From assembly GCA_041392205.1 (NCBI GenBank), contig JAWKMO010000017.1, positions 1 to 45,703 of the forward strand: a DNA stretch of 45,703 nucleotides. The letters run 5' to 3'. The position numbers were made by a program, and so were the translations under genes. Source of the DNA: Halomarinibacterium sp041392205 (GTDB lineage: Bacteria; Bacteroidota; Bacteroidia; Flavobacteriales; Flavobacteriaceae). This document shows positions 24,175 through 32,675 of this stretch, piece after piece. Every line of letters begins with the position of its first letter. Position 1 is the stretch's first letter. The notes beneath the pieces were generated by a model that was not told the DNA's origin, searched no databases, and saw only the letters and a list, made by a program, of their open reading frames with translations.

Positions 24175-24735
24175 ATGAAACGTATATTAAATTTACTCGC
24201 CCTTTGTGTAATTGTATCTGCCTGTAATAATAAAGATTTTAGCATTGATGAATTTAATAAACCAGCGTTATTAAAAGATACTTCTCCCCTACTTATTGAA
24301 ATTTTAGATTCCAATAAGACACAGATTACGTTTGAAAATAGAATTGAAGAATCTGTACCACTTAACTACTTCAATTTTATGCATGTATATATGGGAGCTG
24401 GAGTTGCAAGAGCAGATTTTAACAACTATGGTTTACCCGATATATTTTTTGTGAGTAATTTATTTCAGGACCAATTATACTTAAACAAGGGAAATTTAAA
24501 ATTTGAGGATATTACGGCGCAATCTGGTATCACAAAGGCAGATGCTAGTAAAGGAGTTATTTTATTAAACGACGGTAAAGCCAATTTTACGGCGGTATCG
24601 TATAAGCAAAGTGGCTTTTGGGCACCTTACAATGCCAAGTCTTTGGTATTACTTAAAGGAAAGCAACAAGACTATATTTTTGTATGTAATAACAATGATG
24701 CTTTACAAGTTTTTCAGTTATCAAATAATCCATAA
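24175..24735 (+). pseudogene. VCBS/ASPIC lipoprotein gene, internally deleted
   Basis: The product has a lipoprotein signal (LCVIVSAC), then NYFNFMHVYMGAGVARADFNN, LPDIFFVSNL and QLYLNKGNLKFEDITAQSGI, the N-terminus of large VCBS-repeat (FG-GAP/ASPIC-UnbV) lipoproteins of about 1,100 residues. At about residue 123 it jumps directly to LNDGKANFTAVSYKQSGFWAP and VCNNNDALQVFQ, which resembles the C-terminus of the same proteins. So about 900 residues are missing, in frame. It reads as a 186-residue open frame and might be expressed, but it is most likely a deletion remnant. The 155-bp gap before it holds nothing recognisable. Confidence 0.65.
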
Positions 24736-24778
24736 AGTTTTCCTAATTTAGGATTAATTCCCAAAACACCCTACCTCT

Positions 24779-25681
24779 ATGCGGAAAAAAATAAAGGACA
24801 AAGGCACCCAATTAGTAAAACAAATTGTCTTACAAAGAAACATTAAGGATTTTGTTTTTATAGTAATAGGAGTTATTTGTGCAAGTATTGGGCTTAAAGG
24901 ATTTTTACTCCCTAACAATTTTCTAGATGGCGGTGCTATGGGAGTTTCGCTATTGCTTCAAATACAAACAGGCTTAGACCTTTCGTTATTAATTGTATTA
25001 ATAAATCTTCCTTTTATTTTAATAGGCATTAAGCAAGTATCCCTATCCTTTGCCATTAAAAGTGCCATTGCCATCATTGCCCTGGCATCCTTAGTTCATT
25101 TTATAGAGCTTCCTACCATTACCGATGACAAACTCCTTATTGCCGTCTTTGGTGGTTTCTTTTTAGGTGCCGGTATTGGGCTTTCTATTAGAGGAGGTTC
25201 GGTAATAGATGGTACCGAGGTACTTGCCATCACTGTAAGTAGGAAATCTAGTATGACGGTAGGCGACTTTATTGCCGTCTTTAACATTGCCCTATTTGGT
25301 ATTGCCGCATTAATGATAAGTGTAGAAACCGCAATGTATTCTATGCTTACGTATTTGGCCGCTTCAAAAACCATCGATTTTATTTTAAATGGAATTGAAG
25401 AATATATTGGTATTATGACTGTTTCCGATTATGGTGAAGAAATTAAAGACACCATTACTACCAAATTAGGACGTGGCATCACCGTTTTTAGAAGTGATGG
25501 TGGCTTTGGAAAAAAAGGCAGTGCCCATCCAGACCGTAAAATACTTTTTTGCGTGGTCACCCGTTTAGAAGTTACCAAAGTACTTCTCGAAATAGAAAAA
25601 ATAGACCCTTCGGCCTTTGTTATACAATATCCCATTAGGGACACCAAAGGCGGAATGATTAAAAAAAGACCCTTGCATTAA
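24779..25681 (+). CDS. YitT family membrane protein with DUF2179 domain
   Basis: The 300-residue product has five or six membrane helices (about 23-200) followed by a soluble C-terminal DUF2179 domain (about 215-300). Typical segments are GFLLPNNFLDGGAMGVSLLL, SIRGGSVIDGTEVLAI and, in the C-terminal part, GRGITVFRSDGGFGKK and LEIEKIDPSAFV. Transport function has been proposed for relatives but no substrate is established. Start at the ATG after a short spacer from the remnant upstream. The NUDIX gene follows 9 bp after its stop. Confidence 0.88.
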   Translation: MRKKIKDKGTQLVKQIVLQRNIKDFVFIVIGVICASIGLKGFLLPNNFLDGGAMGVSLLLQIQTGLDLSLLIVLINLPFILIGIKQVSLSFAIKSAIAIIALASLVHFIELPTITDDKLLIAVFGGFFLGAGIGLSIRGGSVIDGTEVLAITVSRKSSMTVGDFIAVFNIALFGIAALMISVETAMYSMLTYLAASKTIDFILNGIEEYIGIMTVSDYGEEIKDTITTKLGRGITVFRSDGGFGKKGSAHPDRKILFCVVTRLEVTKVLLEIEKIDPSAFVIQYPIRDTKGGMIKKRPLH

Positions 25682-25690
25682 TACACTAGA

Positions 25691-26272
25691 ATGAAAAACC
25701 CTTCCATAAAAATTAAAAACACCCAAGTCCTTTCAAACAATTGGTACACCTTAAATAAAATAACTTACGATTTTCAAAAAAAAGATGGAACTTGGGAAAC
25801 CCAAGTGCGTGAGGCTTATGATAGAGGCAACGGTGCGGTTATTTTACTTTATAATAAAGTAAAACGAACTGTTATTTTAACCCAACAATTTCGGTTACCT
25901 ACCTATATTAATGGGAATGAAAGCGGTATGATGATTGAAGCCTGTGCAGGTTTACTAGATGCAGATAACCCAGAAGATTGCATTAAAAGAGAAACCGAAG
26001 AAGAAACAGGCTATAAAATTACGGAAGTACAAAAACTGTTTCAAGCCTATATGTCGCCAGGTTCGGTAACAGAAATTCTTCACTTTTTTGCTGCCGAATA
26101 CCATAATGATATGAAGGTAAGCGATGGCGGAGGTGTGGAAGACGAACATGAAAATATAGAAGTGTTAGAGCTGGATTTTGATACAGCCTATGGTATGATT
26201 GAAACTGGTAAAATTAACGATGCTAAAACGATGATTCTATTGCAGTACGCAAAAATAAAATCTTTAGTATAA
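25691..26272 (+). CDS. nudK: NudK-like GDP-mannose pyrophosphatase
   Basis: A 193-residue NUDIX hydrolase of the ADP-sugar/GDP-mannose group. The NUDIX box reads GLLDADNPEDC then RETEEETGY, close to the E. coli NudK box, and the segment YMSPGSVTEILHFF and GGGVEDEHENIEV match NudK. It has the substrate-strand GAVILLYNKVKRTVIL and the FRLPTYING region. It would hydrolyse GDP-mannose to mannose-1-phosphate plus GMP. It lies between the YitT gene and the DUF1311 gene (5 bp after its stop), so probably part of a plus-strand run. Confidence 0.88.
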   Translation: MKNPSIKIKNTQVLSNNWYTLNKITYDFQKKDGTWETQVREAYDRGNGAVILLYNKVKRTVILTQQFRLPTYINGNESGMMIEACAGLLDADNPEDCIKRETEEETGYKITEVQKLFQAYMSPGSVTEILHFFAAEYHNDMKVSDGGGVEDEHENIEVLELDFDTAYGMIETGKINDAKTMILLQYAKIKSLV

Positions 26273-26277
26273 CTTGT

Positions 26278-26673
26278 ATGAAAAAACTACTCCTACTCCC
26301 TTTGTTGGTTATAAACCTAACTGCTTTTTCACAAAGCCAAGCAGAAATGAACCAAGAAGCTCACAACGATTACCAAAAGGCGGATGCCGAACTCAACGAA
26401 GTGTACCAAACTATTTTGAAAGAATACCAAGAAGAGAGTCTTTTTATTGAAAAATTAAAAGCTGTACAGCGCATCTGGATTACCTACCGCGACGCCCAAC
26501 TGGCAATGAAATATCCCTACGAAAATAAAGGAGGTGAATATGGGGATGGATATCCCGCATGCGTTTCAAATTATTTACAAGAACTTACCCAAATACGCAC
26601 AGAGCAACTGCGTATGTGGGTACAAGGTGTTGAGGAAGGTGATATTTGTAGCGGTTCGATTAAAATAAATTAG
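26278..26673 (+). CDS. LprI/DUF1311 family secreted protein
   Basis: A 131-residue exported protein with a signal peptide (MKKLLLLPLLVINLTAFSQ) and a DUF1311 domain: MNQEAHNDYQKADAELNEVY, LKAVQRIWITYRDAQLAM, and a Cys pair at 98 and 126 (YPACVSNYLQ, GDICSGS). DUF1311 includes Mycobacterium LprI, a lysozyme inhibitor; most members have no tested function, so I use the domain name. The gene is 5 bp after nudK. Confidence 0.82.
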   Translation: MKKLLLLPLLVINLTAFSQSQAEMNQEAHNDYQKADAELNEVYQTILKEYQEESLFIEKLKAVQRIWITYRDAQLAMKYPYENKGGEYGDGYPACVSNYLQELTQIRTEQLRMWVQGVEEGDICSGSIKIN

Positions 26674-26791
26674 GCCTATTAAAACCCCATCCAACTCCAT
26701 GGATGTTTAACTTAGACTTCACATAATTTTGAGGGAAACAAAGTATCTTTAGATTTAGGTAATTATTGTATAAACCGAACACCTTATTTCT

Positions 26792-27220
26792 ATGAAATAT
26801 GTTGCAATAGTATTTATACTTATTTCATTAACTAGCTGTGGCACTTCAAAAAAGAATGTAAAAGCGCCTGCAATAGGAAAAATGGTTACTACCAACTCGG
26901 GGCTTCAATACATTATTCTTAATGAAGGTAAGGGAGTTGGAGCTAGAAAAGGAGATCACCTTTTAATTTATGAAACTATTAGCTACCGTAACGGAAAAGT
27001 CCTTTTCTCCAATATGGATACCGATACGCCTATTGAGATTATTGTAGGTACCAACCAAGCTACGAAAGGCGAAGATGAAGGCCTTACAGGGATGAAAGAA
27101 GGAGAAATTCGTAAAATGATTATCCCTCCAAATTTGTCTAAACGAAAAGAGTATCCTCCTAATCTTTCCCCCGATTCTACCATAGTGATAAAAGTGAAAT
27201 TGTTTAAGATTTCAAAATAA
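26792..27220 (+). CDS. FKBP-type peptidyl-prolyl isomerase lipoprotein
   Basis: A 142-residue envelope lipoprotein with signal and lipobox FILISLTSC, then an FKBP fold: TTNSGLQYIILNEGKGVGAR, KGDHLLIYETISYRNGKVL, EDEGLTGMKEGEIRKMIIPP and a last strand VIKVKLFKIS. It catalyses cis-trans proline isomerisation or acts as a chaperone. Some active-site positions of FKBP12 are changed (for example the FDSS-like part is LFSN and the final YG is missing), so activity may be low. The gap upstream (26674-26791) has no clear promoter. Confidence 0.8.
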   Translation: MKYVAIVFILISLTSCGTSKKNVKAPAIGKMVTTNSGLQYIILNEGKGVGARKGDHLLIYETISYRNGKVLFSNMDTDTPIEIIVGTNQATKGEDEGLTGMKEGEIRKMIIPPNLSKRKEYPPNLSPDSTIVIKVKLFKISK

Positions 27221-27243
27221 ATTTGAAAAAAAATAAATATTTA

Positions 27244-27274
27244 TTGTTTATCAATAATTTTTTATTGATATTTG
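27244..27274 (+). promoter_or_regulatory. Promoter for the DUF2975-XRE pair
   Basis: TTG (27244-27246), a 20-bp spacer, then GATATTTG (27267-27274), one base off TAnnTTTG. The ATG lies 21 bases downstream. It drives a small two-gene operon. Confidence 0.55.
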
Positions 27275-27295
27275 CGACATACAATTTAACTATAT

Positions 27296-27835
27296 ATGAT
27301 GTCAATAAGTAACAACTTCGTTTTTAAAGCCCTACAAATTATTGCTTGGGTTATTTTTGTGGGCTTGTGTATTGAAGCCGGCGGATTAATTATCAATTTT
27401 CTTTTTAGTGTGTTTAAGCCCGAATATCTTGGGAACCTATATCAAAAATTAGATTTAAGTAGTGTATACCAACAAAATAAATGGATTTTTTTTGGGATGT
27501 ATAGCTTTGTTATTACTATTTCAGTTTTAAAAGCACACCTCTTCTACATAGTCATCACACTGCTGCGCAAATTAGATCTATCAAACCCCTTTAGCAGCTA
27601 TGTAGCTAATAAAATAAATAGTATTGCCTATTATACTTTTTCTATAGGAGTGATAAGTCATATTGCTAAGGAAGTGACAAAAAACATGCAACATCACGCT
27701 TATGAAATCGACAAACTCAATGATTTTTGGGTAGATAGTCAAGCCTTTATTTTAATGGCAGCCATTGTATATATCATTGCCACTATTTTTAAACGAGGAA
27801 TTGAGCTTCAAAACGAAAACGAATTAACTATTTAG
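27296..27835 (+). CDS. DUF2975 membrane protein
   Basis: A 179-residue protein with four membrane helices (about 10-35, 60-80, 105-125, 145-165), matching DUF2975. Two ATG codons are adjacent (27296 and 27299); both are plausible. The XRE regulator follows 2 bp after its stop. In many bacteria a DUF2975 gene is paired with a short YozG-like XRE regulator, so the two likely act together, perhaps with the membrane protein sensing or sequestering the regulator. No tested function is known to me. Confidence 0.8.
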   Translation: MMSISNNFVFKALQIIAWVIFVGLCIEAGGLIINFLFSVFKPEYLGNLYQKLDLSSVYQQNKWIFFGMYSFVITISVLKAHLFYIVITLLRKLDLSNPFSSYVANKINSIAYYTFSIGVISHIAKEVTKNMQHHAYEIDKLNDFWVDSQAFILMAAIVYIIATIFKRGIELQNENELTI

Positions 27836-27837
27836 CT

Positions 27838-28041
27838 ATGCCCATTATTGTAAATTTAGATGTAATGATGGCAACCCGAAAAATGTCATTAAACGAGCTT
27901 TCTGAAAAAGTAGATGTCACTCTTTCCAACCTTTCCATTTTAAAAACCGGAAAGGCCAAAGCAGTGCGTTTTAGCACTCTTGAAGCTATTTGTAAAGCTT
28001 TAGAATGCCAACCTGGAGATATTTTAGCCTTTAAAGAATAG
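27838..28041 (+). CDS. YozG-like XRE/Cro HTH regulator
   Basis: A 67-residue single-domain DNA-binding protein: MPIIVNLDVMMATRKMSLNE, then LSEKVDVTLSNLSILKTGKA, then LEAICKALECQPGDIL. The pattern is the XRE/Cro helix-turn-helix with the conserved ALECQPGDIL end of YozG-type regulators. It follows the DUF2975 gene by 2 bp and its stop lies 3 bp from the convergent valS stop. It likely regulates its own operon; the operator is not evident. Confidence 0.85.
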   Translation: MPIIVNLDVMMATRKMSLNELSEKVDVTLSNLSILKTGKAKAVRFSTLEAICKALECQPGDILAFKE

Positions 28042-28044
28042 CTA

Positions 28045-30672
28045 TTACTTTAAGCTAGCCAAGCTTGCTTTTAGGGTTTCAATTTTTGCTAAAGCGTCTG
28101 CTTCTTTTTGTTTTTCTATAGCCACTACCTGCTCGGGAGCACTGGTTACAAAACGTTCGTTTTTCAGTTTTCCTTGTACGCTTTTCAAAAAACCTTCGGT
28201 GTATTTTAATTCTTCGGTGAGTTTAGCAATTTCAGCTTGTATATCAATGGTTCCTCCTATTGGAATAAAATATTCGTTGCTTTTTATACGAAAAGTCAGG
28301 GCACCATCCAGCTTTGAATCGATGTAATTTATTTCGGAAAGATTTCCCAATTTGGAAATCACAGAATCAAATGCTGTTGAAGTTTTTTCAGCATTCATTA
28401 ACGAAAGAGAAATTTTTTCTTTAAATGAAATGTTTTTCTCTTTTCGTAGGTTTCTAATTCCTGAAATTACTTCCGAAGCAAAATCGAAGTTTTTAATAAT
28501 CGTTTCATCAAACGATCCTTGTTTTGGCCAAGATGCAATAATTAAAGCTTCTTCTGGTGTTCTTTGGGTGATATGTTGCCAAATATGTTCCGAAATAAAA
28601 GGAACAAAAGGATGTAAAACTTTAAGATTATCTTCCAAAATCACAATTATTTCAGCTTTGGTTTTGGCAGCAATAGGTTGTCCAAATTCGGGTTTTACCA
28701 TTTCTAATAACCACGAACAGAAATCATCCCAAATCAATTTATAGGTTGCCATTAAGGCATCGCTCATTCGGTATTTGCTATAATGGTCTTCAATTTCAAC
28801 CCATGCTTGTTGAAATTTATTTTGGTACCATTTTATGGCTACTTTTGAGCTTTCCAACTCATCAATTTCAGCAACTTCCCAACCATCAATTAATCGGTAG
28901 GCATTCCAAATTTTGTTTACAAAGGCGCTTCCCTGTTTACACAAATCTTCATCGAACATAAGATCATTTCCTGCAGGAGAACTTAACAACATCCCCACAC
29001 GAACCCCATCGGCACCGTATTGCTCAATCAATTGGATAGGGTCTGGGGAGTTCCCCAAAGACTTGCTCATTTTTCGGCGTTGTTTATCGCGAACAATTCC
29101 TGTGAGATAGACATTATGGAAAGGTTTTTCTCCTCTATATTCGTATCCAGCGATAATCATACGAGCTACCCAAAAGAAAAGAATTTCGGGTGCCGTTACC
29201 AAGTCGTTGGTAGGATAGTAATAATTAATTTCTTTATTATTGGGTTCTAAAATTCCGTTGAAAACACTAATGGGCCACAACCATGAAGAAAACCAAGTAT
29301 CCAATGCATCCGGGTCTTGAGTTAAGTCTGAAGAGGAAAGATTTTTATTTCCCGACTTTTCTTGTGCCAAAGAAACTGCTTCTTCTAGGCTTTCGGCAAC
29401 CACAAAGTCTTCCTTTCTATCGCCGTAATAATAAGCAGGAATTTGGTGTCCCCACCACAATTGACGACTAATGTTCCAATCGCGCACATTTTCCATCCAA
29501 TGCCTATAGGTATTCACAAATTTATCAGGCACTAGATTCACCTCCTTTTCCAAAACGGCGTCTAAAGCTGGTTGTGCCAATTCCTTCATTTTTAGAAACC
29601 ATTGGTCGCTTAATTTAGGTTCAATCACAGCCCCTGTACGTTCGCTGGTTCCTACTTTATGGAGGTGTTGTTCCATTTTTGAAATAACTCCAAGGCTTTC
29701 TAATTCTTTTACGATCTCTTTCCGAACTACAAAACGATCTTTTCCTTCGTAATGCATTCCGAAGCTATTCAGTGTAGCATCATCATTAAATATATCGATG
29801 ATTTCGAGACGGTGCTTATCCCCCAACATTTTATCATTTTCATCGTGTGCAGGCGTTACTTTTAAACATCCTGTACCAAAATCCATGGTTACGTATTCGT
29901 CTTCAATAATAGGGATAATACGATGGCAAATAGGAACAATTACTTTTTTTCCTTTTAAATGAAAATAGCGCTCATCGTTTGGGTTTATACATACTGCTGT
30001 ATCTCCTAGAATGGTTTCGGGGCGTGTGGTAGCAATAGTTACAAACTCATTACTTCCTTCAATTTGATAGTTTAAATAGTAAAGATTTCCTTGCTTTTCT
30101 TCATAAATTACTTCTTCATCACTTAAGGTAGTTTTGGCTTGTGGATCCCAATTGACCATTCGATAACCGCGATAAATGTGTCCTTTTTTGTATAAATCCA
30201 CAAAAACCTTAATTACCGAAGCAGAAAGGTCTTCATCCATAGTAAACTTGGTTCGTTCCCAATCGCAAGAGGCCCCTAATTTTTTTAATTGTTCAAGAAT
30301 AATTCCGCCGTGTTTGTGCGTCCATTCCCATGCGTGTTCCAAAAATTGATCACGGGTAAGCGTATTTTTATCAATTCCTTCACTTTTTAGTTTCGCAACT
30401 ACTTTGGCTTCAGTAGCAATAGATGCGTGGTCGGTTCCGGGCACCCAACAAGCATTAAACCCTTTTAAACGGGCTCTTCTAATTAATACATCTTGAATCG
30501 TATTATTAAGCATATGCCCCATATGCAATACTCCTGTTACATTTGGGGGCGGAATTACAATAGTGTATGGCGTTTTTTCATTTACTTCACTATGAAAATA
30601 ATTGTGTTCCATCCAATAGTTGTACCAGCGATTTTCAACATTTTTTGCACTGTATTTTGACTCCAAAGCCAT
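28045..30672 (-). CDS. valS: Valyl-tRNA synthetase
   Basis: A class-I synthetase that charges tRNA-Val and edits Thr-tRNA. The 875-residue length is typical of the family in Bacteroidetes. The HIGH motif reads HMGH in PPNVTGVLHMGHMLN near 45. The editing (CP1) domain has TTRPETILGDTAV near 210-225. KMSKS is intact in RRKMSKSLGNSPDP. The anticodon domain is in the last 300 residues, and the end is the Lys/Glu-rich coiled-coil arm (KEADALAKIETLKASLASLK). The start ATG at 30670-30672 gives MALESKYSAKNVENRW, a normal start. It is a single-gene minus-strand unit. Confidence 0.97.
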   Translation of the reverse strand: MALESKYSAKNVENRWYNYWMEHNYFHSEVNEKTPYTIVIPPPNVTGVLHMGHMLNNTIQDVLIRRARLKGFNACWVPGTDHASIATEAKVVAKLKSEGIDKNTLTRDQFLEHAWEWTHKHGGIILEQLKKLGASCDWERTKFTMDEDLSASVIKVFVDLYKKGHIYRGYRMVNWDPQAKTTLSDEEVIYEEKQGNLYYLNYQIEGSNEFVTIATTRPETILGDTAVCINPNDERYFHLKGKKVIVPICHRIIPIIEDEYVTMDFGTGCLKVTPAHDENDKMLGDKHRLEIIDIFNDDATLNSFGMHYEGKDRFVVRKEIVKELESLGVISKMEQHLHKVGTSERTGAVIEPKLSDQWFLKMKELAQPALDAVLEKEVNLVPDKFVNTYRHWMENVRDWNISRQLWWGHQIPAYYYGDRKEDFVVAESLEEAVSLAQEKSGNKNLSSSDLTQDPDALDTWFSSWLWPISVFNGILEPNNKEINYYYPTNDLVTAPEILFFWVARMIIAGYEYRGEKPFHNVYLTGIVRDKQRRKMSKSLGNSPDPIQLIEQYGADGVRVGMLLSSPAGNDLMFDEDLCKQGSAFVNKIWNAYRLIDGWEVAEIDELESSKVAIKWYQNKFQQAWVEIEDHYSKYRMSDALMATYKLIWDDFCSWLLEMVKPEFGQPIAAKTKAEIIVILEDNLKVLHPFVPFISEHIWQHITQRTPEEALIIASWPKQGSFDETIIKNFDFASEVISGIRNLRKEKNISFKEKISLSLMNAEKTSTAFDSVISKLGNLSEINYIDSKLDGALTFRIKSNEYFIPIGGTIDIQAEIAKLTEELKYTEGFLKSVQGKLKNERFVTSAPEQVVAIEKQKEADALAKIETLKASLASLK

Positions 30673-30798
30673 TTTTGGTCTAATTTTTGAAATGTAGTTT
30701 GCAAAAGTAGGTATAAGTTAAAGATTATAAAAGTGAATAACTTATTTTGCACTTTGTTTAAAAGTTACTTACTTTAGTAACCCAAAAATTAAAAGATC

Positions 30799-31185
30799 AT
30801 GAAAAAAATTATTTTAGTTGCTGTTGTCGCACTAGTAAGTTTTGCCGCTCAAGCGCAAGCTAAAATTGAATTTAAAACAGACACTGTAGATTATGGTGAA
30901 ATCGCTAAAGGAAGTGATGGCGTTCGTGTTTTTGAATTTACAAATACAGGTTCGGAAGCATTAATTATTAGTGATGTAAAATCGAGTTGTGGATGTACCG
31001 TTCCTGAAAAACCAAAGGATCCTATCGCCCCTGGTAAAACAGGGCAAATTAAAGTAAAATACGACACCAATCGTGTAGGACCTATTAGAAAAACGGTAAC
31101 CGTCTATTCTAATGCTACTGAAGCAATTAAAGCTCTGAAAATTAAAGGAGAAGTTCTAGAAAATAAAAGTGTACTAGAAAATTAA
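30799..31185 (+). CDS. DUF1573 exported protein
   Basis: A 128-residue envelope protein with signal peptide MKKIILVAVVALVSFAAQAQ and a DUF1573 Ig-like domain: KTDTVDYGEIAKGSDGVRVF, FTNTGSEALIISDVKSSCGC, TVPEKPKDPIAPGKTG and IKVKYDTNRVGPIRKTV. The SSCGC motif and the two-layer beta pattern are diagnostic. The family is widespread in Bacteroidetes, often in multiple copies, with no known role. A hairpin terminator follows at 31206-31233. Confidence 0.87.
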   Translation: MKKIILVAVVALVSFAAQAQAKIEFKTDTVDYGEIAKGSDGVRVFEFTNTGSEALIISDVKSSCGCTVPEKPKDPIAPGKTGQIKVKYDTNRVGPIRKTVTVYSNATEAIKALKIKGEVLENKSVLEN

Positions 31186-31205
31186 ACTCATTAAAATTAA
31201 AATAC

Positions 31206-31233
31206 AAACCGCTCAATAAGAGCGGTTTTTTTA
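31206..31233. terminator. Terminator between DUF1573 and aspartyl protease genes
   Basis: Nine-base arms (31206-31214, 31220-31228, AAACCGCTC) pair around a 5-base loop with a T run on the plus strand. The stem sits just after the DUF1573 stop and touches the stop of the convergent protease gene, so it probably serves both transcripts. Confidence 0.75.
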
Positions 31234-32580
31234 TATCACTTCTTTTAAAACAAATTTCTTTTTAAGTAGTTTTCCATTACGTTTTATTTCCATTGTTATT
31301 TTTCGGTTACTCTTTGAAGAGAAAAGTTCAGTAATTTCAAAAAGCTTGTATTTATAAGCAGGTTTTCCATTAATAGTAACCAGTTCATCCCCTTTAATAA
31401 TTCCTGAGAGTGCAGCGGGAGATTCGTCACGAACTTCTACAATAACATATTTAGGTGCCAAAAAGAAATTAAGAATGGGATTTACGCGAATTTCGATAGA
31501 ATTATTAGCCGAGTTAACCCCAGGTTCAAGACTAATTTCTTCCGATTTTGTAAAACTACTAATAGAAACCAAGCCGTCATGTTCCACAACAATACCCGCC
31601 ATATTATAATGAAAAGGAGTATTATAGTACTTATTCTTTTTTAAAATCATCTTTTTGCTTCTATAATCCATAGTCACTGTAAAACGCTTTAATAATTCCC
31701 CCCCTAAACTACCATCTCGCTCATCGAATAATACAATTTCTTTAATAGCTTCTTGTTCTGGGAAGGCTACATTAACTTCAGTAAAACTAAAATCTCCAAA
31801 CTTAATACCCTCCAGTTTTGATCGTTTTCCATAAATTCCACCACTAATACCTAGCCCTAAAAAATCATCAAAATAATTTTTAGGAGTTTCCATAATACTC
31901 CATTGTTCATTAAAAAGCCATAAGGCATCACTCGCCCCAGAATCTATTAAAAGAGTGACATTGGTAGTATCATTTTGTCGATGTATAGGCGTAGTAACAT
32001 AGGGTTTATCTTCTTTTAAAAAGATGTCGAGGGTTTGACATCTTCTACATTTTTTTTCTTTGTAATGTATTGGATTATATATAGTTAACTCTTCCGAACT
32101 ATAATCTGTTTTTACAATAAAATCTTTAAAAAAATCATACCCTAAAATTCCATGAATGGGGATTCCCATACGAGGAGAGAAATTGATATTTTCATCAAAT
32201 ATTACAAACAAGGTGTGGTTTTTATCTTCAGCATCCCCAATTTTAATGTGGTTTCCTAAACTCTTTAAGGCGTCTACGGTTCCTCCTGTTCCTAATCCTC
32301 TAATTTTTATTGGAGTCACATTTTTTATTTCGATGGAGTCAATTTCAGAAAGGCTAAAAAGCATCGAGTTTTTTGCTCCTGTATCTAGAATAAACGTAAG
32401 CTCTTTTCCATTTACTTCTAAAGGAAGAACAACCAAATTATTCAATAATTCGAATTTTATTAGATCTCTTTTTTGATCCTTTGGCAATCTAAACCCTACT
32501 TGAGAATATAGATCCAATGACGCCATTACAAAGAGCGTTAAAACAAAATACAAACCGATGGGGGTTTTAGGAAATATCAT
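31231..32580 (-). CDS. Two-lobed retropepsin-like aspartyl protease with PDZ domain
   Basis: A 449-residue exported protein (signal peptide MIFPKTPIGLYFVLTLF...). It has two Asp motifs, DTGA at Asp66 (TFILDTGAKNSML) and DSGA at Asp213 (TLLIDSGASDALW), each with a flap-like strand and a later hydrophobic-Gly, the pattern of two retropepsin lobes in one chain. Between them lies a CRRC segment. Residues about 350-445 form a PDZ domain (YVIVEVRDESPAALSGIIKG, GDELVTINGKPAY). The usual retropepsin is a dimer of single lobes; here the chain supplies both. Such proteins are common in Bacteroidetes, function unknown. It is divergent from the aminotransferase gene by 95 bp. Confidence 0.8.
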   Translation of the reverse strand: MIFPKTPIGLYFVLTLFVMASLDLYSQVGFRLPKDQKRDLIKFELLNNLVVLPLEVNGKELTFILDTGAKNSMLFSLSEIDSIEIKNVTPIKIRGLGTGGTVDALKSLGNHIKIGDAEDKNHTLFVIFDENINFSPRMGIPIHGILGYDFFKDFIVKTDYSSEELTIYNPIHYKEKKCRRCQTLDIFLKEDKPYVTTPIHRQNDTTNVTLLIDSGASDALWLFNEQWSIMETPKNYFDDFLGLGISGGIYGKRSKLEGIKFGDFSFTEVNVAFPEQEAIKEIVLFDERDGSLGGELLKRFTVTMDYRSKKMILKKNKYYNTPFHYNMAGIVVEHDGLVSISSFTKSEEISLEPGVNSANNSIEIRVNPILNFFLAPKYVIVEVRDESPAALSGIIKGDELVTINGKPAYKYKLFEITELFSSKSNRKITMEIKRNGKLLKKKFVLKEVI

Positions 32581-32675
32581 TCATTGAAAAGATATAAAAA
32601 TTATAACAAAAGCAATTTCAATTCCCGAAATTTTAATAATTATTTTGCAACTTTGTTCTCTAATTTTATAAAAAT

